Source: Kibdelosporangium persicum (GTDB lineage: Bacteria; Actinomycetota; Actinomycetes; Mycobacteriales; Pseudonocardiaceae). Taken from it: a DNA stretch of 64,000 nucleotides. Below, in pieces: positions 22,271 through 34,396 of the stretch; position 1 is the first letter of the stretch; every line of letters begins with the position of its first letter. The DNA lies in assembly GCF_013280595.1 (NCBI RefSeq), contig NZ_JAAATY010000003.1:248001-312000 (forward strand). The letters run 5' to 3'. Under the pieces are notes generated by a model. It did no database searches, was not told the origin of the DNA, and saw only the letters and a list, made by a program, of their open reading frames with translations. The position numbers and the translations under genes are program-made.

Positions 22271-22839
22271 CCGACAAGCTCCACGGCGTCGCGGCCGTCC
22301 AGTTCCTCGAGCAGCACTTCGATGCCTTCCGACCGGGCGGTAGGCACGTTCTTGCCGACATAGTCGGCTCGGATCGGCAGTTCCCGGTGGCCGCGGTCGA
22401 CCAGGACCGCCAACTGCACCGAGCGGGGCCTGCCATGGTCACGCAGCGCATCCAAGGCAGCACGGACCGTTCGGCCGGAATAGAGCACGTCGTCGACCAG
22501 GACGACGAGTTTGTCCTCGATACCGCCCTCGGGCAGGCTCGTCGGCTCGAGCGGGCGGTTGGGATGGCGGCGCAGGTCGTCACGGTAAAGCGTGACGTCG
22601 AGCACGCCGGTCGGGACCTGGACTCCGCTGAAATCCGCGATCCGGGCGGCCAGACGCTTGGCCAGCGGTGCGCCCCTCGTCGGAATGCCGATCAGCACGA
22701 CTGGAGCAGCGTCAGGTGCACCGAGAGTCGTCTTCTCGATGACCTGATGGGCCATTCGGGCGACAGTGCGCGCGACGTCCCCGGCCGAAAGCAGCTCGCG
22801 CCGCCCGCCGGGATCCGCCGCGCCACGGGTGCGTGGCAC
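22267..22839 (-). CDS. pyrR: Pyrimidine operon regulator / uracil phosphoribosyltransferase
   Basis: RNA-binding attenuator and repressor with weak UPRTase activity; first gene of pyrRBC-carAB-pyrF. 190 residues. The PRPP loop is [21 protein letters not shown], with [14 protein letters not shown] and [10 protein letters not shown] upstream. I choose the GTG at 22839, with GGAGG nine bases before it. The ribosome site lies directly after a hairpin matching the PyrR-binding loop, so UMP-dependent translational repression is inferred. Confidence 0.94.
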   Translation of the reverse strand: MPRTRGAADPGGRRELLSAGDVARTVARMAHQVIEKTTLGAPDAAPVVLIGIPTRGAPLAKRLAARIADFSGVQVPTGVLDVTLYRDDLRRHPNRPLEPTSLPEGGIEDKLVVLVDDVLYSGRTVRAALDALRDHGRPRSVQLAVLVDRGHRELPIRADYVGKNVPTARSEGIEVLLEELDGRDAVELVG

Positions 22840-22856
22840 TGGCGTGGACCTCCTTC

Positions 22857-22874
22857 CCCGCCTCACCGGACGGG
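22857..22874 (-). promoter_or_regulatory. PyrR-binding loop-like hairpin in the pyr leader
   Basis: Read on the minus strand, CCCGTCCGGTGAGGCGGG forms a CCCG/CGGG stem whose loop matches the PyrR recognition sequence ARUCCNGNGAGGYU at the TCCGGTGAGG core. It lies just 3 nt upstream of the GGAGG (22849-22853) of pyrR. This suits mycobacterial-style repression of translation rather than a Bacillus-type antiterminator; no competing terminator is evident. Confidence 0.7.
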
Positions 22875-22993
22875 TCGTTAAAGGATGTCGAGGACCCTCA
22901 CTACCAGGGTCATCAGGCACGTTACCAGGGCACACCGGTACACCGTCCGGGTGGTCTTCACGTCGATCTCGATACTGCAACTGAGCGAGGTGC

Positions 22994-23022
22994 TTGACCT
23001 ATTGGCCACGGCAAGTAACCAT
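22994..23022 (+). promoter_or_regulatory. Candidate bldD promoter
   Basis: TTGACC (22994-22999) is followed after 16-17 bp by TAACCA/AACCAT. The start of transcription would fall in or just after the BldD box. Confidence 0.45.
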
Positions 23023-23035
23023 TACTCTGCGTATC
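23021..23035. promoter_or_regulatory. BldD box in the bldD promoter
   Basis: ATTACTCTGCGTATC fits the 15-bp Streptomyces BldD consensus nTnACnCWGnGTnAn at every fixed position but one (T for A near the end). It covers the expected -10/+1 region of bldD, matching the known negative autoregulation by BldD bound to cyclic di-GMP. Confidence 0.7.
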
Positions 23036-23102
23036 GATCTAAGCAGAGACCCGTCGGCTCGCCTTCCCGGCCGCCGGGGCGAATGAAATGGAGAACCGCC
23101 AC

Positions 23103-23591
23103 ATGGGCGATTACGCCAAGGCGCTAGGGGCCAAGCTCCGTGGCATCCGCCAGCAGCAAGGCCTGTCGTTGCACGGCGTCGAGCAGAAGTCCGGCGGACG
23201 CTGGAAGGCAGTCGTCGTCGGCTCCTACGAACGTGGCGACCGTGCAGTGACCGTGCAGAAGCTGGCCGAGCTGGCCGACTTCTACGGAGTACCGGTGGTC
23301 GAGCTTCTGCCTGAGGGAAGGGTCCCCTCCGGTGCCGAGCCCGCCACGAAGATCGTCATCAACCTGGAGCGGCTGCAACAGCTTCCGGCCGAAAAGGTCG
23401 GTCCGCTGGCGCGCTACGCGGCCACCATCCAGAGTCAGCGAGGGGACTACAACGGCAAGGTGCTGTCCATCCGGACCGAGGACCTGCGGTCACTCGCCAT
23501 CATCTACGACATGACCCCGGGCGAGCTCACCGAGCAGCTGATCGACTGGGGCGTGCTTCCGCCGGAGGCCAGGCCGTCGAAAGAGGACTGA
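23103..23591 (+). CDS. bldD: Developmental master regulator BldD
   Basis: XRE-type repressor that in streptomycetes dimerises around a tetramer of cyclic di-GMP and represses sporulation genes. 162 residues. The N-terminal helix-turn-helix (AKLRGIRQQQGLSLHGVEQKSGGRWKAVVVGSYERGDRAVTV) is near identical to Streptomyces BldD. The C-terminal domain keeps the c-di-GMP signature RGD (SQRGDYNGKVLSIR). The ATG at 23103 has GGAGA nine bases upstream; an in-frame ATG at 23088 is an alternative. Confidence 0.96.
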   Translation: MGDYAKALGAKLRGIRQQQGLSLHGVEQKSGGRWKAVVVGSYERGDRAVTVQKLAELADFYGVPVVELLPEGRVPSGAEPATKIVINLERLQQLPAEKVGPLARYAATIQSQRGDYNGKVLSIRTEDLRSLAIIYDMTPGELTEQLIDWGVLPPEARPSKED

Positions 23592-23599
23592 CATGAAGC

Positions 23600-23646
23600 C
23601 GGCTGCGCGCTGGGGGACCCGTCGCGATGGGTGGCGCGCAGCCGGT
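23600..23646 (+). terminator. Hairpin downstream of bldD
   Basis: A perfect 12-bp stem (CCGGCTGCGCGC with its complement) encloses 23 nt that can fold again (ACCCGTCGCGATGGGT). It starts 9 bp after the bldD stop. The rest of the roughly 300-bp interval up to nusB shows only further GC-rich inverted repeats and no convincing gene. Confidence 0.65.
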
Positions 23647-23898
23647 CGGCGCTGAGCGAAACGGCGTAGGTGCCACGCGGCCGCCCCTGCACGGCCAGGC
23701 GTGCACCGCCACGTCCGGAAATCGCCTGCACTCGCCCAGCTCTCGCCGTGCACCACCGCGGCCCACGGCGCCGATCCACACGGCGACAAAATCCGTCACA
23801 GGGGGAACCCCTAGTTTCCAGTCAACACCAGGGGTCCGACATTTCCCGCCCGCCCATGGGCCTACCTGCGGAAACACGTCCGAGGCTGTCGTCGCGCC

Positions 23899-24318
23899 TC
23901 AGAGCGTCGCGCGCAACCGATCCGCGATCGTGGCGATCCGGCCGAGCAGGCCGTTGACGAACCGCGGCGAGTCGTCGGTCGACAGCATCTTCGCGAGCTG
24001 GACCGCCTCGTCGATGGCCACCGGGTCGGGCACGTCCGACGCCCACAGCAGTTCGTAGAGACCAAGCCGCAGCACAGCGAGGTCGACCGCGGGCATCCGG
24101 TCGAGCGTCCACCCTTCGGAATGCTCGGCGAGCAGCTCGTCGATCCGCGTCAGGTGCGTCTGCACGCCCTCGACCAGCGTGACGGTGTAGTCGTTCACAG
24201 GCGGCACGTCAGGGGAACCGACCCGGTCGGCGAGCAGGCTGACCGGGTCGACGTTCCTGAGCTGCGCTTCGAACAGCAGGTCGACCGCGCGTTTGCGAGC
24301 TTTGCTACGGGCGCCCAT
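23899..24318 (-). CDS. nusB: Transcription antitermination factor NusB
   Basis: RNA-binding partner of NusE in rRNA antitermination. 139 residues. SKARKRAVDLLFEAQLRN is the N-terminal BoxA-binding helix. DLAVLRLGLYELL and DEAVQLAKMLSTDDSPRFVNGLLG form the conserved helical bundle. The ATG at 24318 is one base from the efp stop, in the standard order pepQ-efp-nusB. Confidence 0.96.
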   Translation of the reverse strand: MGARSKARKRAVDLLFEAQLRNVDPVSLLADRVGSPDVPPVNDYTVTLVEGVQTHLTRIDELLAEHSEGWTLDRMPAVDLAVLRLGLYELLWASDVPDPVAIDEAVQLAKMLSTDDSPRFVNGLLGRIATIADRLRATL

Positions 24319-24319
24319 C

Positions 24320-24886
<567 letters not shown>

Positions 24887-24929
24887 GGGTTCGACTCTCC
24901 TGTTTTCAAGTTCCAGGGCGTGCGGGCGT

Positions 24930-26039
24930 TCACACGACCATGAGCTGCTTGGTGGTCAAAGTGAGGAGTTCGGGACCGGCCTCCCGCACGACAAGCGTGT
25001 CCTCGATTCGGACACCGCCCCTGCCGGCCAGATACACGCCGGGCTCCACGGTGACCGCCATGCCGGCCGAAAGTGTACCGTCACCGGTCTTCGACAGGCT
25101 CGGGGCCTCGTGAATCTGCAGGCCAACGCCGTGTCCCAGGCCGTGCAGGAACTCCTCGCCCCGGCCGGCCCGCTCGATGACGTCACGGGACGCGGCGTCG
25201 ATGTCCTTGACGTCCGCACCGACCTTCAACGCCGCGCGGCCGGCCGCCTGGGACGCCGCGACCAGTTCGTAGATCTCCTTCTGCCAGTCGGCGGGCTCGC
25301 CGAGAACGACCGTGCGGGTCATGTCCGAGTGGTATCCGTCGACGAGCGCACCGAAGTCCATCTTCACGAAGTCGCCGTGCTGCAGGATGGCGTCCGTCGG
25401 CCGGTGGTGCGGGATGGCGGAGTTCGCGCCGGTCGCGACGATGGTCTCGAAGGCGGGTTTGGCGGCGCCGTTCTCGCACATCCTGTCCTCGAGCTCACGC
25501 GCCACTTCGCGCTCGGAGCGGCCTGGCCGCAGTCCACCGTGCGCCATCAGATCGGCCAGCGCGCGGTCGGCGGCGGCGCATGCCATCCGCAGCGCCTCGA
25601 TCTCCGTGTCGTCCTTGACGATCCGCAGCTTCTCGATCATGCCCGGCGCGCGGATCAGTTCGATGCCCGCGGCCGCGTCGGCGAGACCGTCCAACGCCTC
25701 GACGGTGACGTGGTGGCTCTCGTAGCCGGTCCGGCGGTGCTTGGTCTTCTGTGTCGCGAGCTTCTTCACCAGCGCGACGGCGCTGGCTCGGTCGATGATC
25801 CGATCGAGGTCCGGCACTTCTTGGCCGACCTGAGTGAGATAACGGCCGTCGGTGCAAAAGATGGTGTGCTTCTCGTCGCCGGGGCTGTCCGCGGCGTGCA
25901 CCGCGAGCGCGGCGTTGGAGCCGGTGAACCCGGTGAGGTAGCGGATGTTCAACAGGTCGACCACGAGCAGGGCGTCCAGCCCCCGCTCCCGGAGCTGGGT
26001 ACGCAGGGCTTCGCGGCGGCGGGCGTAGAGGTCAGACAT
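24930..26039 (-). CDS. pepQ: Xaa-Pro dipeptidase (M24 aminopeptidase P family)
   Basis: Cytoplasmic prolidase releasing residues next to proline. 369 residues. An N-terminal creatinase-like domain ([22 protein letters not shown]) is followed by the pita-bread catalytic domain. Metal ligands sit in [18 protein letters not shown] (two Asp), [15 protein letters not shown] (His) and VTVEPGVYL / [11 protein letters not shown] (two Glu). It lies 43 bp upstream of efp, a typical pairing. Confidence 0.95.
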   Translation of the reverse strand: MSDLYARRREALRTQLRERGLDALLVVDLLNIRYLTGFTGSNAALAVHAADSPGDEKHTIFCTDGRYLTQVGQEVPDLDRIIDRASAVALVKKLATQKTKHRRTGYESHHVTVEALDGLADAAAGIELIRAPGMIEKLRIVKDDTEIEALRMACAAADRALADLMAHGGLRPGRSEREVARELEDRMCENGAAKPAFETIVATGANSAIPHHRPTDAILQHGDFVKMDFGALVDGYHSDMTRTVVLGEPADWQKEIYELVAASQAAGRAALKVGADVKDIDAASRDVIERAGRGEEFLHGLGHGVGLQIHEAPSLSKTGDGTLSAGMAVTVEPGVYLAGRGGVRIEDTLVVREAGPELLTLTTKQLMVV

Positions 26040-26106
26040 GGGTCGAGCTTAACGTTGGCGCCGGTTGCCGGATCACCGTTCCGCGGCACGCTCGTTATAG
26101 GGTTTC

Positions 26107-26526
26107 GTGGTGCGGTTTTGGCTGATCCGAGGCGGAGTGCTCGCGTTCGTGCTGGCCGGTGCTGATGTCGGGCTGGCCGCGATCGCGGTGCACGTCAGCT
26201 CGCTCGGAGTGCTCCGCTCGACCGTGCTCGGCGTCGTCGCCGGGCTTGCCGCGTTGTGGGGTGCGCTCGACGGTTGGCGGCAACTGGATGACCGCGCCCG
26301 AATCTGGGTGCTGTCGTCGATCGTGGCCGGGTTCGCCAGTGGTCTGTTGCGGGTGATCGGCAAGTCTGTGTTCGTGGACGAGACCGGGCTGAGTTCGCTG
26401 GGCAGCGCGCTGACCGGCGACGCGGCTTTCGGCGCGCTGGTGATTCTCGTGCCCGCCGGGCTGGGGTTGCTCGTCGGCGGACGGATCGCTCAGCGCGCCA
26501 CGGCCAAGGCTGGTCCGACGGAGTAA
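26107..26526 (+). CDS. Small four-helix membrane protein, B-4DMT transporter-like
   Basis: 139 residues with four hydrophobic segments, e.g. GGVLAFVLAGADVGLAAIAV, VLGVVAGLAALWGAL, WVLSSIVAGFASGLL and LVILVPAGLGLLVG. Length, helix count and location next to pepQ fit the B-4DMT family of half-size drug/metabolite-transporter-like proteins. GTG codons at 26107 and 26110 compete as start. Its last 37 bp overlap the end of the convergent lipoprotein gene. Substrate unknown. Confidence 0.75.
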   Translation: MVRFWLIRGGVLAFVLAGADVGLAAIAVHVSSLGVLRSTVLGVVAGLAALWGALDGWRQLDDRARIWVLSSIVAGFASGLLRVIGKSVFVDETGLSSLGSALTGDAAFGALVILVPAGLGLLVGGRIAQRATAKAGPTE

Positions 26527-27983
26527 CTGTCCCACTTCGCCGGCGGGATGTTCTCGACCTGAGACGAGTTGGCCGCCACCGCGACCGGGCTCACCGGGTA
26601 CAAGCGGCTTCCGCCCAGCAGGAACGCGGTTCCCCGGCCTTCGGCCTGCACCGCAGCGGCGCCTGGCGTCACGTGCGCAGCCACCGGTACGCCGTCCAAC
26701 GCGGCCGCCCGTTGACCGATCACGACCGCGCCCATCGTTTCGGCCACCGACCGGCGGTCCACCCGAACCACCTCGGTACCGAGCACCAGATCGAGCGTCC
26801 TTTGCGGCGACGGCATTGCGAATCCTTGCAGCGTCGCGAACGCCGACTGACGAGTGGCGCAGCCGTTGACGGAGTGCAGATCGAGCCCGAACCGCTTCAG
26901 GTCGGTCGGCTCGGCCTTGTCCCGGGTCGCGCGGATGAGGTCGATCGGTACCCGGCCGCACGGATCGGTCAGGGAGATCGGCGCGTGGCCGTCGGACCGC
27001 CGGGCAAGTCCCGGGCCTTCCTCCCATGGGCCCGGAACCAAGACCGGTTCGTACGGATGGATCGTGAAGTCCCGGTTCCAGAAGGTGATCGTGGTGCCGC
27101 CCGCGGTTTCGTGCCCGATCGCGAACGCGTCGAGCGCGTCAACCCACATCCAGTCGGCGCTGAACGCGTCCACAACCGATCTCTCACGGCCGTGGCCCGG
27201 TTTGAAACCGTTCGCACCCAGCATCTCCACGCCGGTGGTGAACGTCGGATCCTGCGACCGCAGAACGAACTGCCCGGCGCCGTTGTCATGCGCGCCAGCC
27301 CCGTTCGTGTCGGTGAACATCAGGTAGAACCAGCCGTCGAGATACAACGCCGACGGTTGTCCAGCTCCGTAGGTGTTGCTGCGACCGACCTCGTATGACG
27401 AGCCGACGATCGGCTCGCCTCCCTTCGCCCGCGTCCAAGTAACGCCGTCAGGGCTCGTCGCCAGCCCGATCGCATTGCCTGAGCTGTGATCGTTCGGCGC
27501 CCCTGTGTAGTACAGGTAGTACGTCCCGCCGACTCTGATCACCGACGGGTCGCACGTATGCCGCCCGTCAAAACCTTGCCCCGCCCCACCGAACACCGCT
27601 CGTGCCCCGGAGAACGGACCCGCTGGCGTGCTCGCTTCGGCATACAGGATGTCATCACCAGGTGGTGGATTGCTGACCAACTGGCTGCACCACCACATGC
27701 GCACCCGGCCGCTGTCAACTATCACCGACGGCGCGTAGTTGTACTGAGCGTTCTCCCCCGCGGCCGCTACAACTCCGCCATCTAACCGCTGGTTGTCCTG
27801 GGATAACGCTCTCGGTTGCGGCGGAGGTGCGGCAGCAGGTGCTGGCGCGGGTACCGGCTTGGCAGACGCCGAAGCACCACCGATGACGGCGCCCCCCGCA
27901 GCGCCTTCGGCCTGTGGCGGAGCCTCCGAGCACGACGACGACAAGGCCGCTGCCCCTAGCAACACCAACACCAAACGACGCAC
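26490..27983 (-). CDS. Secreted beta-propeller lipoprotein, GH43-like
   Basis: Exported protein of about 497 residues. The start is taken at the GTG at 27983, seven bases after GGAAGG. The leader MRRLVLVLLGAAALSSSC looks like a lipoprotein signal with a non-canonical lipobox. An Ala/Pro linker follows, then repeated blades of a five-bladed glycosidase propeller (NYAPSVIVDSGRVRMWW, CDPSVIRVGGTYYLYYTG, SPDGVTWTR, QPSALYLDGWFYLMFTD). This is the fold of GH43/GH32-type sugar hydrolases. I cannot confirm the catalytic triad, so an inactive sugar-binding propeller is possible. Confidence 0.72.
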   Translation of the reverse strand: MRRLVLVLLGAAALSSSCSEAPPQAEGAAGGAVIGGASASAKPVPAPAPAAAPPPQPRALSQDNQRLDGGVVAAAGENAQYNYAPSVIVDSGRVRMWWCSQLVSNPPPGDDILYAEASTPAGPFSGARAVFGGAGQGFDGRHTCDPSVIRVGGTYYLYYTGAPNDHSSGNAIGLATSPDGVTWTRAKGGEPIVGSSYEVGRSNTYGAGQPSALYLDGWFYLMFTDTNGAGAHDNGAGQFVLRSQDPTFTTGVEMLGANGFKPGHGRERSVVDAFSADWMWVDALDAFAIGHETAGGTTITFWNRDFTIHPYEPVLVPGPWEEGPGLARRSDGHAPISLTDPCGRVPIDLIRATRDKAEPTDLKRFGLDLHSVNGCATRQSAFATLQGFAMPSPQRTLDLVLGTEVVRVDRRSVAETMGAVVIGQRAAALDGVPVAAHVTPGAAAVQAEGRGTAFLLGGSRLYPVSPVAVAANSSQVENIPPAKWDSYSVGPALAVAR

Positions 27984-28134
27984 ACACAAGCCTTCCGTCA
28001 CCCAGTCGGGCGACATTCTACGGTCCTGCCACCGAGCATCGGCGAACGCGACCTAACCGTGTGGCTATCGAAGCGGCATGTGCGCGGTGCAGACCACTCC
28101 CCCGCTCACCAGAGCCGTCCGCGATCAGTCCGGC

Positions 28135-29168
28135 TCAGCGCACAGTCCGCGGCAACGCCGCATACACCCGGTGCGGACCGCCGTAGTGCGTTCCAGTGCC
28201 GACATCAATGAAGCCGAGGCGATCAGCGAGCCGATGACTGGCGTGATTCTCCTTGTGGACCAAAGCCCAGATCGCGGGCAGGCGGAGCGTGTGCAGGCCA
28301 TGATCCCTGATCGCGATCGCGGCTTCGGTCGCGAGACCACGCCCCTGGTGGTCTCGGCCGAGATACCAGCCGATCTCGGCAACTCCGCCGGTCAGTTCGC
28401 CTGAAGGGCGCAGGTGACCGATCCCGACCAGGATGTCGTCCTCGATGAACGCCCAGTGCCCCATGCCACTTGGCCCGTCGTAAGCCAACCGGCGGTCGAT
28501 CATCCCGTCGATCGAGCCCGGCTGTCGCGCGTCGGCGTTCAAGAAGTGGGTCAACGCCGGATCACTGAAGATCTCCCGCACATCGAGCCGGTCGTCCTCA
28601 CGCAACGGCCGAATCACCAGCCGTTCGGTCCGCAGCGTGGGCTGCCGGTCATGGCTGTCGGGTTCGGTCTGTGGCAGCAGCACGTGGATGCGAGTCGCCC
28701 CGGCCGGTTGGTAGTAGTCGGCGACGTCAAGGAAGCCAAGCCCCTTGGCGAGGCGAACACTCGGCTCATTGTGCGCGTGGATCACAGCCCAGATCGCAGG
28801 AAGCCCTAGAGTGCGAATGCCGTAGTCGAGCAGGGTGCGCAGCGCCTCAGTGGCGTACCCCTGTCCGACATGTGTCCGGGCGACGAACCAACCGACTTCG
28901 ACCACTTTGCCGGCCAGCCGGTCCGACGGGGTGAACCGGCCGACACCGATCACCGAACCGTTCAGGTCCAGCAACCATGTACCCATGCCGTTGGGCGATC
29001 CCCAACCAAGCCACCGCTCGAAACTTGTCGCCGCGTTGACCGGGTCGGACATGTCGCGCGTCAGGTACTTGCTACTGACCGGGTCGGCGAAGATATTGAT
29101 CACCGCTTCCCGGTCGTCGGCCCGCATCGGCCGCAACGTCAACCGGTTCGTCTCGAACGTCGGCTGAC

Positions 29169-29172
<4 letters not shown>
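28135..29172 (-). CDS. Tandem GNAT N-acetyltransferase (two RimJ/RimL-type domains)
   Basis: 345 residues made of two GNAT domains in one chain. Domain 1 (about 1-160) has [17 protein letters not shown] and [17 protein letters not shown]. Domain 2 (about 175-345) repeats this as [17 protein letters not shown] and [17 protein letters not shown], each with the Q/R-x-x-G-x-A acetyl-CoA loop. The ATG at 29172 overlaps the aroQ stop, so it is translationally coupled to the aro operon. The acceptor (protein N-terminus or small amine) is unknown. Confidence 0.9.
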
Positions 29173-31208
<2,036 letters not shown>

Positions 31209-31212
<4 letters not shown>

Positions 31213-32396
31213 CAGCGCTCCTCCAGTGCCTTCAGGTACGCCTCGGCGTTCGCCCGCGTCTCGCGCATCGAGTCGCCGCCGAACTTCTCCAACGCCGCGT
31301 CAGCCAGGACCAGTGCGACAACCGATTCGAGCACCACACCGGCGCGCGGCACCGCGCACACGTCCGATCGCTGGTGGATCGCCACAGCGGGCTCACCAGT
31401 GACCACATCGACTGTGGACAGTGCTTTCGGGACAGTTGAGATCGGCTTCATGGCAACGCGAGCTCGCAGGGGTTCACCGTTGGTGACACCGCCTTCCAGG
31501 CCACCAGCCCGGTTGGATCGCCGAGTCACGCCCTTCGGGCGACTTCCCCGTTCGATCTCGTCATGCGCCTTGCTGCCCCATCGGCGAGCTGTGGTGAAGC
31601 CGTCACCGATCTCCACGCCCTTCATGGCCTGGACACCCATGAGCGCGCCAGCCAACCGTGCGTCCAGCCTCCGGTCCCAGTGGACGTAGCTGCCGAGGCC
31701 CGGCGGCAAGCCGTACACGATCACCTCGATGACACCACCGACGGTGTCGCCGGCCTGCTTGACCGCGTCAACCTCGGCGACCATCGCGTCAGTCGCTTCC
31801 TGGCCGAATGCGCGGACAGGGCTCTCGTCGATGGCGGCAAGGTCACTGGGCAACGGCTCAGGACCTTCTGGCGCCTCGGCCGCGCCGATGGACACGACGT
31901 GGCTGATGATCTCGACGCCCAGCAACTGGCGCAGAAAGCCCTTGGCGACCGTTCCCAGTGCCGTCCGTGCCGCGGTCTCTCGCGCGCTGGCCCGTTCAAG
32001 GACCGGGCGAGCCTCGTCGAAGCCGTATTTCTGCATGCCCGGCAGGTCGGCATGGCCGGGCCGTGGCCGGGTCAGTGGCTCGTTCCGGGCCAGCCCATCA
32101 AGCTCAGCGGCATCGACCGGGTCGGCCGCCATGACCTTTTCCCATTTCGGCCACTCGGAGTTCTCGATCTTGACCGCGATCGGTCCCCCCTGGGTCCGGC
32201 CGTGCCGGACGCCACCCAGGAACTCGACGGTGTCGGTCTCGAACCCCATGCGAGGGCTACGCCCGAAGCCGAGCCGCCGCCTTGCCAGTTGGGCGGTCAG
32301 CTCCTCGGTGGTGACCTCGACTCCGGCCACCATTCCTTCGAGCACGGCGACAAGGGCCGGGCCGTGTGACTCCCCAGCGGTTATCCAGCGCAGCAC
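31209..32396 (-). CDS. aroC: Chorismate synthase
   Basis: Final shikimate-pathway enzyme; FMN-dependent elimination of phosphate from EPSP. 395 residues. Conserved blocks are [66 protein letters not shown] and the late [20 protein letters not shown]. First gene of aroC-aroK-aroB-aroQ-GNAT. Confidence 0.98.
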
Positions 32397-32429
32397 AGAC
32401 CGATCCTTTCACGTCGCAGGAGCTCAGCC

Positions 32430-33077
32430 CTACCCTGGGGGCGGTTGCCCGGCGGCGAGCCACCGCTCGAATTCCTCTGGGCTGCGCACCCCGTGTTCGA
32501 GGACAGCGGTGTAAATAGGCAACCCACCCGGATAGTCCGGTGATCGGCGCTGAGCGTCCTTGATCGCCAAAATGGACTCGCGCTGACGAGGAGTGACGGA
32601 GTCCCGCAACTCCTCATGCCAGGAAGCGACGTTCTGATGGGCGTCGTGCAACCACAGCGAGAGGTCGATGCACCATTCTCCCGCTGGTCGATCAACGCCG
32701 ATCTCGACGTGGTAGCGCTCATCCCGGACATGTTCAGTAGGACACCGCAGGCCTCTCTCATCCTGATATTCGAAACGCACCACTCCAGGTAACTCGATCA
32801 CTCGCTGGATGAGCCTCATGACGTCAACCGGCATGAATCGCGCGCTGACGAGAACCATCACGTCCAGCTCTCGCCATGTCATGAGACCGGACACAAAGCT
32901 TCCCGCGAGCAGGACTGGACCGGTCTCAGACAGCAGGCCGATGAGATCCAGCTCGCGCAGCAACTCAGCACCCTCTGCATGTAACTTCGCCTGCCGCTGT
33001 ACCAACCCGTGAACCCACTCACGCAGTTCACCACTCCACCGTCGCGGTGCCACGCGGTTTCCCTGCTGGGTCGTCAT
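32430..33077 (-). CDS. Nucleotidyltransferase-fold protein, function unknown
   Basis: 215 residues. LLAGSFVSGLMTWRELDVMVLVS resembles the GS-x(n)-D-x-D core of the nucleotidyltransferase superfamily, but only one acidic residue of the pair is plain (EL-D-V). The tail VTPRQRESILAIKDAQR and YTAVLEHGVRSPEEFERWL resembles uncharacterised actinobacterial proteins of this size. It could modify a small molecule or a protein, or be a toxin/antitoxin-type enzyme; nothing nearby decides. Confidence 0.55.
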   Translation of the reverse strand: MTTQQGNRVAPRRWSGELREWVHGLVQRQAKLHAEGAELLRELDLIGLLSETGPVLLAGSFVSGLMTWRELDVMVLVSARFMPVDVMRLIQRVIELPGVVRFEYQDERGLRCPTEHVRDERYHVEIGVDRPAGEWCIDLSLWLHDAHQNVASWHEELRDSVTPRQRESILAIKDAQRRSPDYPGGLPIYTAVLEHGVRSPEEFERWLAAGQPPPG

Positions 33078-33142
33078 GACGTGGCCAAGTCCTTCTCAGC
33101 CAGGAACGCTCGCATAGTTAGGCCTAACGGCACGGCACGCAG

Positions 33143-34348
33143 TCACGCAGGAGGGTCGAGGTAGCGCTCAGGCACAGCAGCGAACCGTCGGCCATCTTCG
33201 CTGACGAACGTGAACACGCCTGGCGCCGATTCGGTGACAGTCCAGCTGCTGCCTTGTCGCCCGACGCTGTGATGCGCACACGTGGTCCTGACAGGCGTCG
33301 CGCCGACACCAGATTCAGCGTCGTCTGTACGGCGCACCGCGGCGTCACCCCAACTAGCCACAACGTCCGCCCTGCATCCGGGCACTTCGCAACGAACTGG
33401 CGAATCAACGGACACCGCGTACCGGTGGCGGCTGATGTCAAGCACCTGACCGGCCGACACTGGAGGACCGCACTCTGGGCTGAGCCGGGCCTCAGCGGCA
33501 ACCTCGCCATTCTGTCCAGCCGCTACCGCTGTGGGGATGGCCGGTTCCCCGGAGGTCTCGTTGAGTCCTGCGTGAGCGGTCAGCGAGACCGAGCCGTCGA
33601 TTGCGGTGCCGATCGGGTCCGTACCCCTGTGACCGAGCATCAAGTCGGTCAAGACTGCGACGCGACGCTGGCCATCAGTCCGACCATCTCCCGGAGTCCT
33701 GGCTATCTCAGCGAGGTGATCGATCCGTTTCCGGGCAGCTATGGCATCCTCCTCCGCCAGGTCAGCGGTAAGCCTGCTCATCCCCTCAACAGTTGGCTCG
33801 ATGGAGACGTCCGGATTCCGCAAAGCTTCCAGACGGCGCCGTTCCGCTGCCTCTGCCTCAGCTTCGATCACGCGCTGCCGGACCGCGTCCCGGAACCTGC
33901 GGTAGTTCACGCGCCCACCAGCGGCCAGGACGTCCTGCTCAACCCGGATGGCGTCCTCGTCGGACAATCCACCCGTCAGATCCACCATCGCAACGGCTCT
34001 GCGCAAGTCGATGTCTCCGTCAGCCAACGCGGACAGTGTTCCAGGCAACCGAGTGACCAGCTTTCGAGACTTCCTCACCTTCGTGTCAACGACGCGTGGC
34101 GAGATCGCCAGTTCCACAGCAACCTGTTTCCTGGCGTCGTCGGCGAGTTCCATCCCAGCCTTGTCGGGTGGACGCAGCTCTGCGTACCTGGCTAGCGCTT
34201 TGGTGATCTGCGCGTCGCACAACGACTTCAACCTGATGGCGGCGATGATCATCGTCATGCACTGCGATGCGGTCATCTCTTCGATGGGACCAGCCGGCTG
34301 CGGCTCAACGGCACCATGGTCTACCAACGTTTCCGCGGTCATAGTCAA
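33143..34348 (-). CDS. DUF222 (13E12-repeat) protein with degenerate HNH tail
   Basis: 401 residues. The first 250 residues form a DUF222-like helical domain (ISPRVVDTKVRKSRKLVTRLPGTLSALADGDIDLRRA; EDAIAARKRIDHLAE; GRTDGQRRVAVLTDLML). In complete family members an HNH nuclease follows. Here only Cys/His remnants (VRCEVPGC, TTCAHH) are visible and the DAHH/NL.LLC signature is missing, so nuclease activity is doubtful. Such genes are abundant, mobile and poorly understood in actinomycetes. Confidence 0.75.
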   Translation of the reverse strand: MTMTAETLVDHGAVEPQPAGPIEEMTASQCMTMIIAAIRLKSLCDAQITKALARYAELRPPDKAGMELADDARKQVAVELAISPRVVDTKVRKSRKLVTRLPGTLSALADGDIDLRRAVAMVDLTGGLSDEDAIRVEQDVLAAGGRVNYRRFRDAVRQRVIEAEAEAAERRRLEALRNPDVSIEPTVEGMSRLTADLAEEDAIAARKRIDHLAEIARTPGDGRTDGQRRVAVLTDLMLGHRGTDPIGTAIDGSVSLTAHAGLNETSGEPAIPTAVAAGQNGEVAAEARLSPECGPPVSAGQVLDISRHRYAVSVDSPVRCEVPGCRADVVASWGDAAVRRTDDAESGVGATPVRTTCAHHSVGRQGSSWTVTESAPGVFTFVSEDGRRFAAVPERYLDPPA

Positions 34349-34396
34349 TCCAATCGGGGTTTCGAAGAAGTGATGGTATGGGTGGGACGGGTGAAC

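Noticed and set aside
23592-23898. Several open frames in the bldD-nusB interval
   Set aside because: They are Arg/Pro/Gly-rich, lack ribosome sites and overlap inverted repeats; the interval looks like terminators and spacer.
33143-34348. DUF222 protein as an active HNH homing endonuclease or part of a defence system
   Set aside because: The HNH signature residues are missing and no restriction, toxin or recombinase partner is adjacent.
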